NCBI RefSeq assembly: GCF_015710975.1
Contig: NZ_CP049783.1
Span: 620,001 to 684,000 of the forward strand
Source: Paenibacillus polymyxa
GTDB lineage: Bacteria; Bacillota; Bacilli; Paenibacillales; Paenibacillaceae
Direction: 5' to 3'
Length of the DNA: 64,000 nucleotides
Positions 17,555-26,415 of this stretch are shown in pieces. The notes under the pieces were generated by a model. That model did no database searches. It worked only from the letters and a program-made list of their open reading frames with translations, and had not been told where the DNA came from. The position numbers and the translations under genes are program-made. The number at the start of each line of letters is the position of its first letter. The first letter of the stretch is position 1.

Positions 17555-17860
17555 TTAAGCTTCGTCGACATCAATTAAGAACACCCGCTCCTGGAATCCG
17601 CCTCGTGCCTCGGCTTTGTCCGCCCGGAGCTTGTCCAGCTCAGGTACATTCGCTCCATGTACTTCTGCCAGCGCTCGGATGACTTCGAGCATATCCGCTA
17701 GTTCTTCCAGCGCGTCCTGATCTTTGTCCGCTGCAAAATACTCCTCAGTCTCTTCACGAAGCTTCGTTCGCAGTTCCTGCTTATAGTCCTCTGAGTCTAA
17801 TATGCGTGTCCGACATTCCTTACCCTGAGACATAATGATATGCGGGATCTGATCCCGCAC
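17555..17860 (-). CDS. MazG-like nucleotide pyrophosphohydrolase, 5' end frameshifted
   Basis: The 101-residue frame matches small phosphoribosyl-ATP/NTP pyrophosphohydrolase-like proteins: VRDQIPHIIMSQGKECRTRIL, then EELRTKLREETEEYF-type metal-binding helix with E-E-x-x-E, and ALEELADMLEVIRAL with E-x-x-D. Family members normally start MPTYNKLVRD. Here ATG at 17880 encodes MPTYNK in another frame, with AAAGGGTG ahead, and one base is missing between it and the GTG at 17860. The gene is therefore either damaged or restarts at GTG without a good ribosome site. Expected role: removal of aberrant nucleotides. Confidence 0.7.
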   Translation of the reverse strand: MRDQIPHIIMSQGKECRTRILDSEDYKQELRTKLREETEEYFAADKDQDALEELADMLEVIRALAEVHGANVPELDKLRADKAEARGGFQERVFLIDVDEA

Positions 17861-17925
17861 TGCTTGTTGTATGTAGGCATTTCAAACAACACCCTTTCTG
17901 ATATGAAGTTTAAAAATTCAACAAT

Positions 17926-18429
17926 TTAATTGAACGGGTTTTCTTTAAATATAGACGGATACCGCTTAGACGGATCAGCTACGATCCGTTGTGACAGAGA
18001 CTCTAGAATAGAGTCTGTTTTATAAAGCAACATGTCTACTTCCTCCAGCTTCATCGTCTCCCTGGATGCTTCTTCCTCTCCGGAAACCAGATAATGCATG
18101 GTACCCATAAACAGCACCATATCTAAACACGGCTCCGCATCCGAGCGAATTAGTCTAAGCAGATCGTTCATGGATAGACTAATGGATAAAGGCATGATTT
18201 GATTTCGATGTACATAAATGGCCTTCGCCATAGAAAACATAGCGCGATCACAAAGAATGAGGCAATTTAGCCATTGATTATGATCACGCATCATCTGGGC
18301 AAGCTGCATTTGGTATTGGGCAAGCTTTTGAAAATCCATCATGCAATTCAATATGTTGGTGTCACTATACTTAGGCAATTTGAAATCAGCTTCACTATGT
18401 AGTTGGTTGCTTAAGGAGTAGTGTTTCAT
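17926..18429 (-). CDS. Hypothetical helical protein, possibly HEPN-like
   Basis: The 167-residue protein is predicted mostly helical. The segment DHNQWLNCLILCDRAMFSMAKAIYVHRNQ recalls the first helix pair of HEPN-type domains, but the catalytic R-x4-6-H motif is not clear, so this is only a suggestion. The start has AGGAG ten bases ahead. The palindromic 20-mer lies 35 bp upstream of the start. No partner nucleotidyltransferase is adjacent. Lower GC than the flanking housekeeping genes. Confidence 0.6.
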   Translation of the reverse strand: MKHYSLSNQLHSEADFKLPKYSDTNILNCMMDFQKLAQYQMQLAQMMRDHNQWLNCLILCDRAMFSMAKAIYVHRNQIMPLSISLSMNDLLRLIRSDAEPCLDMVLFMGTMHYLVSGEEEASRETMKLEEVDMLLYKTDSILESLSQRIVADPSKRYPSIFKENPFN

Positions 18430-18463
18430 GGGGGAATCAACTCCTGATTTAGAATTTCATAAA

Positions 18464-18483
18464 TAAGGGTTTTGCAAAATCCT
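18464..18483. repeat. Right copy of palindromic 20-mer flanking the accessory segment
   Basis: TAAGGGTTTTGCAAAATCCT, differing from the copy at 14194-14213 at one base and in the same orientation. It lies 35 bp upstream of the 17926-18429 gene start. Confidence 0.7.
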
Positions 18484-18663
18484 GAAACAAATGTGAGCAA
18501 CGTAGCATATCATTAGACCACTAAAATGTATAATTTTCTAGCTATCGGACAAGCTTCATAATGAATATTACTATATAGTAGTTTTTAATTCAATTTACTT
18601 ACTAACGCATATTAATTAGATGTAACTCTTTCTCTACACTTCTAACTATAGAGAGGTGTATTC

Positions 18664-19011
18664 ATGTCAGAACTATTAGAATTAGTCGGTACACGTATTC
18701 GAGATATTCGAAAGTCTAAAGGGCTTTCCCAAGAAGCTTTAGCCGAAAAAGCAGGTTTCAATTCGAGTTATATTGGTTTCATCGAGCGTGCGGAGAGAAA
18801 TATATCTTTGAAAAATCTGGAGAAAATAGCGAAGGCATTGAACGTGGGCGTCTATCAATTGCTTACATATGTGAAGGAAAATGATGAGCTTACCGAAGAA
18901 GATTCGAGTATAAAAGCCATTTTGTCTCTCCTAAGAACTCGTGAAACCAAAGATACTGAGCTGGCCTTAAAGATTCTTACGGATATATTTATTAGAATGG
19001 ATGAACGATGA
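18664..19011 (+). CDS. XRE family HTH transcriptional regulator
   Basis: The 115-residue protein has a Cro/CI-type HTH at residues 8-62 (VGTRIRDIRKSKGLSQEALAEKAGFNSSYIGFIERAERNISLKNLEKIAKAL) and a short helical C-terminal tail of about 45 residues that may dimerise. The wording SYIGFIERAERNISL is typical of restriction-modification controller-like and SinR-like regulators, but no such partner lies nearby. AGAGAGGTG precedes the ATG. It is the first plus-strand gene after the accessory segment. Confidence 0.85.
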   Translation: MSELLELVGTRIRDIRKSKGLSQEALAEKAGFNSSYIGFIERAERNISLKNLEKIAKALNVGVYQLLTYVKENDELTEEDSSIKAILSLLRTRETKDTELALKILTDIFIRMDER

Positions 19012-19012
19012 A

Positions 19013-19043
19013 ACAAAAAAAAGGAACTGCACTCTGCAGTTCC
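19013..19043 (-). terminator. Terminator of hcp
   Basis: The stem GGAACTGCA-CTC-TGCAGTTCC is followed on the minus strand by a long T tract, 12 bases after the hcp stop. Confidence 0.9.
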
Positions 19044-19054
19044 CCACCTACCTC

Positions 19055-20347
19055 TTACGACAACGCCAGCATCGCTTTCATATCTTCCTCTGCGGTCGTA
19101 ATTAGCTTCAAGCCAAACATCTCCACCAGTACATCCAGTACACCCGAAGAAATAAACTCAGGCGGCTTTGGCCCAATGCGAATATCCTGGATGCCAAGGC
19201 TGAACAAGCCTAGCAGGATGGCAACTGCTTTTTGCTCAAACCAGGACAGCACAATGCTGACAGGCAGCTCATTCACCGTACAACCAAAAGCATCCGCTAA
19301 AGCCAGAGCGATTTTCACAGTAGAACCGGAATTGTTGCATTGCCCCAAATCAATATAACGTGGAATGCCAGTATCTCCAACGGTGCCGTAGTCCACGTCA
19401 TTAAAGCGGAATTTACCACAAGACGTGGTCAGAATAACCGTGTCGTTCGGCAAGGATGTAGCCAGCTCGCGGTAATAGTTGCCGCCTTTGCCTGGTGCGT
19501 CACAGCCCGCGATGACGAAGAAACGGCGGATATGTCCGTCTTTGACTGCCTGAATGATCTCAGGTGCCAGCCCGATGACCGTCTCATGATGGTATCCTGT
19601 CGTAAGCACTTGTTCAGAGTCTACATCTGCGGCTGGCAGAGCCAACGCGCGTTCAATCAGTGGAGAGAAATCGTCGTTCACAATTTTGGCAACACCCTCC
19701 AGCCCTGCTACTTCATAAGAGAAGAAGCGGTCTGCATATGTGCCTTTAATCGGCATAACACAGTTCGTCGTAGCAAGAATCGCCCCTGGGAATTCCTCGA
19801 ACAATCTGCGTTGATCGTACCAGGCCTTGCCGATATTGCCCTTGAGATGTGCATATTTCTTCAACGCCGGATAACCGTGGGCAGGCAGCATCTCCGAGTG
19901 AGTGTAGATATTGATGCCCTTTCCTTCGGTCTGACGCAGTAATTCTTCCAGCGCGTACAGATTATGTCCGGTCACGACGATGCATTGACCTTCGATTTTA
20001 TTTTGGCTGACGGTAATCGGCTGTGGAATGCCAAAACGATCCGTATGCGCACGATCCAGCACATCCATGATCCGTACAGCTGCATTTCCGACCTTCATCG
20101 CCATTTCCAAATGCTCTTGTACATTAAAGTTAGAATTGGTTAAGGTCATATATAACGCTTCATGCGTGATCCGATCCACCTCAGGATCGGTATATCCCAA
20201 CTGACGTGCATGTGTGGCATAGGCAGCAATCCCTTTTAATGCAAAAATCATTGTATCCTGCAAGCTCGCTACTGTCTCATTTTTTCCGCACACCCCAATG
20301 ACTTTACACCCGCCACTCGGCGTCTGTTCACACTGATAACAAAACAT
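19055..20347 (-). CDS. hcp: Hybrid cluster protein / hydroxylamine reductase
   Basis: The 430-residue protein starts MFCYQCEQTPSGGCKVIGVCGK, giving four Cys (3, 6, 14, 20) for the proximal Fe-S cluster. Later hybrid-cluster ligands are visible in GHNLYALEE, ATTNCVMPIKGTYADR, TTSCGKFRFN and DLGQCNNSGS. It is the short, class III form. Hcp reduces NO or hydroxylamine and protects against nitrosative stress. GGAGG eight bases before the ATG at 20347 fixes the start; an upstream TTG would run over that site. An FNR-type box lies about 72 bp upstream. Confidence 0.95.
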   Translation of the reverse strand: MFCYQCEQTPSGGCKVIGVCGKNETVASLQDTMIFALKGIAAYATHARQLGYTDPEVDRITHEALYMTLTNSNFNVQEHLEMAMKVGNAAVRIMDVLDRAHTDRFGIPQPITVSQNKIEGQCIVVTGHNLYALEELLRQTEGKGINIYTHSEMLPAHGYPALKKYAHLKGNIGKAWYDQRRLFEEFPGAILATTNCVMPIKGTYADRFFSYEVAGLEGVAKIVNDDFSPLIERALALPAADVDSEQVLTTGYHHETVIGLAPEIIQAVKDGHIRRFFVIAGCDAPGKGGNYYRELATSLPNDTVILTTSCGKFRFNDVDYGTVGDTGIPRYIDLGQCNNSGSTVKIALALADAFGCTVNELPVSIVLSWFEQKAVAILLGLFSLGIQDIRIGPKPPEFISSGVLDVLVEMFGLKLITTAEEDMKAMLALS

Positions 20348-20418
20348 ATCGTTTTCCTCCAAATATTGATAGATATTTGTTCGTTATCTACAGCGTAACA
20401 AACCCCTGAACGTGCGGG

Positions 20419-20434
20419 TGTGATTACACACACA
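20419..20434 (-). promoter_or_regulatory. FNR/CRP-type box upstream of hcp
   Basis: On the minus strand the site is TGTGT-N6-TCACA, one mismatch from the FNR consensus TGTGA-N6-TCACA. Position about 72 bp before the start fits activation under low oxygen. Confidence 0.5.
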
Positions 20435-20490
20435 CTTTTTAGCACAGATTATCATGAGAGGGCGCAAGGCAATTCCGCAATCCAACATTC

Positions 20491-21792
20491 CTATTCCGAC
20501 GAATTTTCCTGAATTCCCCCGCCCTTACGGTACTGCACAGGCGACACGCCCATGGTTTTTTTAAAAGCAGTGCTAAAATAGTGCTGACTATCGTATCCCG
20601 TACGTTCTGCTATATCAAGCACAGACAACGTCGTAGAGTCCAGTAGCTGCACTGCTTTGCGGATACGGGCACGCGTGACGAGGGTCACGAAGCTGTCGTT
20701 GAGCTCCTTTTTGAGCACACGGCTAAGATATACAGCCGATACCTGTAGCCGCGAGGCAAGAGCTTCCAGCGTCAGCTCGCGATCGGCATAACCTTCCTGA
20801 ATAAGCTGCCGTGCCCGGCGTACGATGGGAGATAGCTGCGCTTCACCGTACACCCGATCCCGGCTCACCCGGTACGCATTGATTGCGCCTTCCAGCCCAC
20901 CCTCGTTGGACTCCACATGGGTGTGAACCGCTATATTCAGGTAGCCTCCAATGGCCTGCTCTATAGAAGCGCCGATCGTCTCGGGTGCCTCCTGCCACAG
21001 GCATATGCCGATCAGCCCGTTCGCATCGCGAAACAACACATGCGATCGGTCCTCCAGCAGTTCGCCAATAATATTTTCAGCGGCGAAAAGAAACAACTGG
21101 CGGTCATTCTCACGCATAATCGTCTGCCGTGCTTCTGCTGCAGGCCACCGTACCGCGCCGATTTGAACAGGTGGCCGGGATGGAAGACGTAAAAACGCCA
21201 ACTGCTCCATGACGTCTTTTCCCGTGTGCTGTCCTTCCAGCCATTCCAGACAAAACCGCTGACGCAGCAGCGGAATATTCCGTTCAATCTGCCCGGCAGC
21301 TTGTTCTACATAGGCGGCGCGTTTGTGCTCCTCGTCCAGTCGCTGACGAAGCCGTGACAATGCAGCGTGAAGCTGATCCGCATTTACCGGCTTCAGAATA
21401 TAATCTTCTACGCCAAGCCGGACAGCTTCCTGTGCATAAGCAAATTCATCATGCCCGGAAATGATCAGGCAACGGCACTCCGAGCGTCCTTCCCGCAGCC
21501 GCCGAATCAGTTCAATTCCATCCATGAATGGCATATTCATATCGACCAGCACGATGTCGATGCTAAGCTGACCAACCAGTTCCAGCGCTTCTTCACCGTC
21601 CTCGGCCTCTGCTACAACCTCCATGCCCAGAGCCGTCCAGTCTAGGCAGTCCCGAATCCCCTCACGAATGATCGGCTCATCATCTGCGATCAATACTTGA
21701 TAACGTTTAGCCGTGGCTATGCTTACTTCTGGTATGGCTTGGTCAATCAGACTCGCCGTTGTCGCGTTGTCTGTTCCCTTGGATTTCGTCAT
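20491..21792 (-). CDS. AraC-type response regulator (YesN family)
   Basis: About 433 residues: an N-terminal receiver (VLIADDEPIIREGIRDCLDW, phospho-Asp in VLVDMNMPFMDGIEL, Lys in DYILKPVN), a variable middle, and a C-terminal AraC double HTH (LTLEALASRLQVSAVYLSRVLKKE and LLDSTTLSVLDIAERTGYDSQHYFSTAFKKTMG). It is partner to the YesM-type kinase just upstream, overlapping it by 50 bp. The ATG at 21792 is chosen because AAGGAGAGG lies six bases ahead, inside the kinase gene. It probably activates a sugar transport operon, plausibly chvE-gguAB. Confidence 0.92.
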   Translation of the reverse strand: MTKSKGTDNATTASLIDQAIPEVSIATAKRYQVLIADDEPIIREGIRDCLDWTALGMEVVAEAEDGEEALELVGQLSIDIVLVDMNMPFMDGIELIRRLREGRSECRCLIISGHDEFAYAQEAVRLGVEDYILKPVNADQLHAALSRLRQRLDEEHKRAAYVEQAAGQIERNIPLLRQRFCLEWLEGQHTGKDVMEQLAFLRLPSRPPVQIGAVRWPAAEARQTIMRENDRQLFLFAAENIIGELLEDRSHVLFRDANGLIGICLWQEAPETIGASIEQAIGGYLNIAVHTHVESNEGGLEGAINAYRVSRDRVYGEAQLSPIVRRARQLIQEGYADRELTLEALASRLQVSAVYLSRVLKKELNDSFVTLVTRARIRKAVQLLDSTTLSVLDIAERTGYDSQHYFSTAFKKTMGVSPVQYRKGGGIQENSSE

Positions 21793-23797
21793 CCTGACCC
21801 TCTCCTTTGTCATAAGGCTTCTTCAGTTGCGCCATATCCAGCAGCAACGGATGAGTGATTGTAACGCAGGTACCTGTCCCTTCTTTACTGTCCAATGTAA
21901 TTCCATATTCCTCGCTAAAAGACAATCGGATACGCGCTTGTACATTCAGCATGCCGTAGCTTCTGCCATTTGTACGAACTTCCTTTTGTTTCCGTCTTCC
22001 TTCCATCGCCTCCAGCGGTATTTCCAGCCATTCACGCAGCTCACACAGACGCTCCGCCGTCATCCCTGCACCGTCGTCACGTACCGTCAGCAGCAGCTTG
22101 CCGTCCTCGGCTTTAGCTTCTACGCAAATCGTGCCTGGACCACGTCTGGCCTTAATGCCGTGGTAAATCGCATTTTCCACCACAGGCTGAAGCATAAGCT
22201 TCAACACAAACAGATCCTTTAGCCCGTCGGGTACATTTAATTCCCAGCGAATTCGGTCACGATAACGGGTTTGCTGGATTTGCATATAGCTTGAGATATG
22301 CTCAATCTCAGAGCTCAGTGGAATAAAGTCATCCCCTTTGCTCAGTCCAAGGCGGAACAATCTCGATAACGCCCCCACCATATCGGATACCTCGTCTGCT
22401 CCATTTTTTCGGGCCATCCAATGAATGGTATCTAGCGTATTGTATAGAAAATGCGGTTTAATATGCTCTTGAAGACTGCGTAGTTCGGCATCCCGTTTTT
22501 GTCGTTCCCTCAGTTCGCTAAGCGACATGAGACAGCGGATTTGCTCCAGCATCCGGTTAAAGCTCCGGCCCAGCATTCCGATTTCATCCCCGCGCTCACT
22601 CCATTGGCGAACCGTAAGATCCCCCGTCTCTGCCGTACGCATATAAGACATAAGCCGGAAAATTGGCTGCGCGATAGAACTGGACAATCGCAAGGATGCC
22701 GTTAAGCCAAACAGACATACAATGAAAACAAAACAGACAACGTAGAACTGAATTTGCCGCACTTCCAGTGTAGATTCGCGTGCCGGGAATACTCCCACGG
22801 TTCTCCAGCCCGTGAACTCGGAAGCCTGGAACATGAACAGCAATTCCCTGCCTCCGGCTTCACGGGTAAACATCCCGCTATCCTCTGGCCCGAACCATTG
22901 CGACGGAATGCGCTCAATCAAAGGCATATCTGGCATATATACACTGCGTCCCTTGGCATCTGTCACCATGACATACCCGCTTTTGCCCAAGGTTACATCT
23001 CTGGCAGCTTGCGACACAGCCCGCAGCTTGAGATCAATCATAATTACACCCAGTACATGTCCTGTCTCCGAATCCGTGACCGAACGGACGACAGAGACAA
23101 TTTCACTGTCCTTGTACCGGACATGAGTGGTCACATTACGGTGACTTGGCTGTCCCAGCACAGTGAATATCCCTGCATGCTGCGCCGCCTGTGTGTACCA
23201 GTCTTCTTCCGTCAGGCTGCGTGTGCTTCGAGCATACATTTCATTGCTGATATAATCTCCTTTTTCGTTCACGATCAGAATCCCGGCAATTTCAGGATAT
23301 AACGTGGTAAAACCCTGCAAAAATTGCTTCATTTCATACAAGGTATCCTGCTCCTGTACGGAACTTACAACCTGCTTGGAGCCGGGAGCCTGGTTAAGGA
23401 GAGGCTTCTGTGCTTGCTCCGCCTGACTTTCTGGCATCACACTACTCGTATGACCCGCGTGACCATCAGCCAGCGTCCGTCCTTTCCAAAACTCCCCAAT
23501 TTCAGGGTTAAAGGCAATCAGATACGTCATGTTCTGTAAATTTTCCATTTTGGTATCGAGTGCTTCGTTCACCTTGCCAATTAACTGCATCGTATGGTTT
23601 TCCACCTGCCGCTCAATAATCCGCTCCACCGTCCAATTCACAAGCAGGCCTAGTCCCAGTGAAGGCACGATGCCAAACAGCAAGAACAGCACCATGAGCT
23701 GATAGCGTAAAGGCATATTGCGCAAGCGTAACCTCGGCATCATTTGATGCATCCCTAAGTGGATGCTCTTCCAATATTTATTTTGCATAATAATCAT
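21743..23797 (-). CDS. Sensor histidine kinase, YesM/LytS type
   Basis: The 684-residue kinase has a TM segment at about 28-55, a long extracellular region with a dCache-like fold (SEIVSVVRSVTDSETGHVLGVIMIDLK, then GKSGYVMVTDAKGRSVYMP), a second TM (QFYVVCFVFIVCLFGLTASL), HAMP, and a His_kinase domain with LQEHIKPHFLYNTLDTIHWMAR. The ATPase domain has the N-box PVVENAIYHGI and G-box DDGAGM. It overlaps the binding-protein gene by 20 bp and the regulator gene by 50 bp. It would read sugar occupancy of the upstream binding protein. The ATG at 23788 is an alternative start. Confidence 0.93.
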   Translation of the reverse strand: MIIMQNKYWKSIHLGMHQMMPRLRLRNMPLRYQLMVLFLLFGIVPSLGLGLLVNWTVERIIERQVENHTMQLIGKVNEALDTKMENLQNMTYLIAFNPEIGEFWKGRTLADGHAGHTSSVMPESQAEQAQKPLLNQAPGSKQVVSSVQEQDTLYEMKQFLQGFTTLYPEIAGILIVNEKGDYISNEMYARSTRSLTEEDWYTQAAQHAGIFTVLGQPSHRNVTTHVRYKDSEIVSVVRSVTDSETGHVLGVIMIDLKLRAVSQAARDVTLGKSGYVMVTDAKGRSVYMPDMPLIERIPSQWFGPEDSGMFTREAGGRELLFMFQASEFTGWRTVGVFPARESTLEVRQIQFYVVCFVFIVCLFGLTASLRLSSSIAQPIFRLMSYMRTAETGDLTVRQWSERGDEIGMLGRSFNRMLEQIRCLMSLSELRERQKRDAELRSLQEHIKPHFLYNTLDTIHWMARKNGADEVSDMVGALSRLFRLGLSKGDDFIPLSSEIEHISSYMQIQQTRYRDRIRWELNVPDGLKDLFVLKLMLQPVVENAIYHGIKARRGPGTICVEAKAEDGKLLLTVRDDGAGMTAERLCELREWLEIPLEAMEGRRKQKEVRTNGRSYGMLNVQARIRLSFSEEYGITLDSKEGTGTCVTITHPLLLDMAQLKKPYDKGEGQDDEIQGNRQRDNGESD

Positions 23798-24785
23798 CTA
23801 CATTCGCTCGGGTGACGACGGAAATCCCAGTATCCACCCGCACGGGCAGCGGGGTGTTATCTCCAGACGAAGAAGGTGCAGGAATCGTCAAATGATGATG
23901 CAGATGGAACAGATATTGAAGTGACCAATAGCCCATATTCCATGTCCCTTGGGCAATCGTTGCCGAGATGGTCCCATCACGAATCATATCCAGTGTCGCT
24001 TTATTCGTATCAAAAGAAATAATTTTTAGCGGATGACTGCCTTTTTGGCTCAGTGCCGCCTCACCCACACCTGTTCCTCCGGTGGCTTCGGTCACAAAAA
24101 TACCCGCCAGTTTCGGATAAGCCTTCATCAACCTTAGCGATTCATCCCTGGACACCATCACGTCAGCACGACCATCTACCACTTCCACCACCTTCATGGC
24201 AGGATACTGCCGCTGAATGGTATCGCGAAAGCCGCGCGAGCGTTCCTCATGATTTTGCTGCCCCGGCAGTGTCAGAACAGCGACTTGGCCTTCACGTCCC
24301 AACAGCTCAGCCATTTTTTCCGCAGCGGTCACACCCGCCTTATAATTATCCGTGCCCAAAAATGTATACGCCCGGCTCCCCGGCGCTCCAGCGTCAAACA
24401 GCACGACAGGAATGTCCGCATCCAGCGCCTTATTAATGACCGGGATCAGGGAGTGTGGATCAATCGCTGATATGGCAATGCCTGCGGGTTTACGGGCAAT
24501 CGCCTGCTCAATGATGGTCATCTCCTCCTGTGCATCATACCGGGTCGCCCCCCGGTACTCCACCGTTACCCCCAAGGCATCCCCAGCATCCTCGAAGCCT
24601 TTGAGCCCGCTTTTCCAATATTCCAAACCGGACTGGAACGTAATCATCATATACGTTTCTCCGATGCTGCCTCGCAGCCCTTTTTCCTCCCAAGCTCCAT
24701 TCAACCGCTCGGATTGTTCATATCTGAACACATAGAGAGCAAAGGCCGCAATCAACAGCATGTACACCAGCAGCGTTTTCTTCAT
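23778..24785 (-). CDS. Membrane-anchored sugar-binding protein of a three-component sensor
   Basis: The 335-residue protein has an N-terminal membrane anchor (KKTLLVYMLLIAAFALYVFRY, no lipobox) and a type I periplasmic-binding fold of ribose class: YMMITFQSGLEYWKSGLKGFEDA, IARKPAGIAISAIDP, IPVVLFDAGAPGSRAYTFLGTDNYKAG, and IISFDTNKATLDMIRDGTI. Such a protein encoded ahead of a YesM/YesN pair is the sensing subunit of sugar three-component systems. GAGGAGAGGAAGG precedes the ATG. It is first in the operon, with a cre box about 60 bp upstream. Confidence 0.9.
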   Translation of the reverse strand: MKKTLLVYMLLIAAFALYVFRYEQSERLNGAWEEKGLRGSIGETYMMITFQSGLEYWKSGLKGFEDAGDALGVTVEYRGATRYDAQEEMTIIEQAIARKPAGIAISAIDPHSLIPVINKALDADIPVVLFDAGAPGSRAYTFLGTDNYKAGVTAAEKMAELLGREGQVAVLTLPGQQNHEERSRGFRDTIQRQYPAMKVVEVVDGRADVMVSRDESLRLMKAYPKLAGIFVTEATGGTGVGEAALSQKGSHPLKIISFDTNKATLDMIRDGTISATIAQGTWNMGYWSLQYLFHLHHHLTIPAPSSSGDNTPLPVRVDTGISVVTRANVDDYYAK

Positions 24786-24844
24786 CCTTCCTCTCCTCTT
24801 CCTATGCGCATCCTTAAATTTAATTTGCTTTGTTTTTATTTAGA

Positions 24845-24860
24845 TTGTAAACGCAATCAT
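24845..24860 (+). promoter_or_regulatory. cre box upstream of the three-component sensor operon
   Basis: TTGTAAACGCAATCAT fits every position of the cre consensus WTGNAARCGNWWWCAW. It lies about 60 bp upstream of the 24785 start. Confidence 0.75.
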
Positions 24861-24991
24861 ATTAAATTGGAACCACTTCACTCTCCATACTTTCAGGTAG
24901 CGTTAATCCTGCACTAATGTTCCTACGGTACAATACCTACAATTGTGCTAGGAAAAACATGTGCGAATCTTGAGGAAAAGGAGTGATATGG

Positions 24992-26215
24992 ATGAGCAAG
25001 CCGCGTATCGCAGAGTGGACAGAACTACGGGGTCTTGCCTACCTCGCTGTCGTGCTTCAGCATTGCATTGGCGAATATATTTATCGCAGCGACATCCAAC
25101 AGCCGGATTCCGTTATGCTCGCGATGCTGTACCATTTGACACGTTTTGGCACACCGACGTTCGTTTTCCTGTCTGCGGCGCTGTTATTTTATAATGGTAA
25201 CAAACCGATTGGCTATTCCCGTTATATTGGCAGACGGTTTCGAGATATTTATGTTCCTTTTCTCTGCTGGACGGTTGTTTATTGGGTATGTACTCAGAAC
25301 TGGTCAACCGCGCAGTGGGGAAATTTATCCTTTTACAAAGGTATGTTCGAGGAAATGATCATCCCTGTCAGCGGATATCATCTATGGTTTGTGGTCATGA
25401 TCTTTCAGTTTTATATTTGGTTTCCTTTATTTGCAAAAGCAACCGAGCAGATTCGAACGTTTCTACGTCGTTATAGCACCAAAAAGCGCAAGCAGCTTGT
25501 TTTGGCTGTCATGCTGATTGCTGCTGCGGCTTATGCGTTGCTGTTACAATGGTCCTACTATGACATGTCTGCATGGAGCGCTTGGTTGCCATCCTTTGGG
25601 CAGACCCTGTTAGATTACCGCACTTATAACTTTGTTATGTATTTTTTCTATTTTATGCTGGGCGCAGTGTGCGCCTATATGACGGACACCTGGCGGGGAT
25701 TGGCCCAGCAGACGTTGCCATGGAATGTATTTGTTTTTATTGGTCTGTTCATGCTCATGGGTCATACGATGCTGATCCAGTCGGGCGATACGATCAATCT
25801 CAATATTTCTACCTATCTGAAGCCAAGCACCTTCGTACTGATTGTCTCGCAGTTGCTTTTGTTGTATGGGCTGCTACTTCATTTGCAAAAAGACCCGCGT
25901 ACCGAGCCGTTTCGTCGTATGCTAAACTGGATCGGACGCTATTCCTTCGGAGGATATCTGGCCCATGCGCTCGTGCTGTCCTTCATATCCTTTTACACCC
26001 GTCCGCTTGCCCTAGGGGATCATCATTTTACAGCTACGCTCATTACGTTTGTCGTCGTGGCAAGTGCTTCTCTCGGTATCAGCTGGCTCTTTGCCCATCT
26101 GCCTGGCGGCAACTGGATTGTTGGCTCCAAAGGCAGACAGCGATTGAACTGGCGGCTTCATTTTCAGTTCCTTTCCTCCAAACGTGCTTCCAAAAGCACG
26201 CAGGAGCTTGGCTAA
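24992..26215 (+). CDS. Acyltransferase 3 family membrane protein
   Basis: The 407-residue protein has about ten TM segments and the family pattern RIAEWTELRGLAYLAVVLQHC (with catalytic His in the first TM), later HLWFVVMIFQFYIWFPLF, and WIGRYSFGGYLAHALVLSF near the end. Such enzymes O-acylate surface polysaccharides, peptidoglycan or secondary metabolites. AAAAGGAG nine bases before the ATG at 24992 fixes the start. It stands alone, ends in a terminator at 26268, and the acceptor is unknown. Confidence 0.88.
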   Translation: MSKPRIAEWTELRGLAYLAVVLQHCIGEYIYRSDIQQPDSVMLAMLYHLTRFGTPTFVFLSAALLFYNGNKPIGYSRYIGRRFRDIYVPFLCWTVVYWVCTQNWSTAQWGNLSFYKGMFEEMIIPVSGYHLWFVVMIFQFYIWFPLFAKATEQIRTFLRRYSTKKRKQLVLAVMLIAAAAYALLLQWSYYDMSAWSAWLPSFGQTLLDYRTYNFVMYFFYFMLGAVCAYMTDTWRGLAQQTLPWNVFVFIGLFMLMGHTMLIQSGDTINLNISTYLKPSTFVLIVSQLLLLYGLLLHLQKDPRTEPFRRMLNWIGRYSFGGYLAHALVLSFISFYTRPLALGDHHFTATLITFVVVASASLGISWLFAHLPGGNWIVGSKGRQRLNWRLHFQFLSSKRASKSTQELG

Positions 26216-26267
26216 TCTTCTGCCCCAGCGTTTCAGCATAGGGATTCAAATACCGTCAAAGGCTTTT

Positions 26268-26298
26268 GCAGGGCTCACGTATTGAGCTCTGCTTTTTT
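26268..26298 (+). terminator. Terminator after the acyltransferase gene
   Basis: GCAGGGCTCA and TGAGCTCTGC form a stem with one G-T pair, followed by TTTTTT. Confidence 0.85.
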
Positions 26299-26415
26299 GC
26301 TGTCTAAGTGTGATGAATCATGTTCCAAACTGATTAACATTTTATGACATGGATATGTATTTTATTTTAAAATAAGTCATTATATTGAATAATTATAAGC
26401 ATTACGTGGGAGAAA

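Noticed and set aside
24053..24735. Plus-strand open frames opposite the sugar-binding protein gene
   Set aside because: They are rich in Pro, Ser and Arg with no motif, as expected from the complement of a GC-rich gene.
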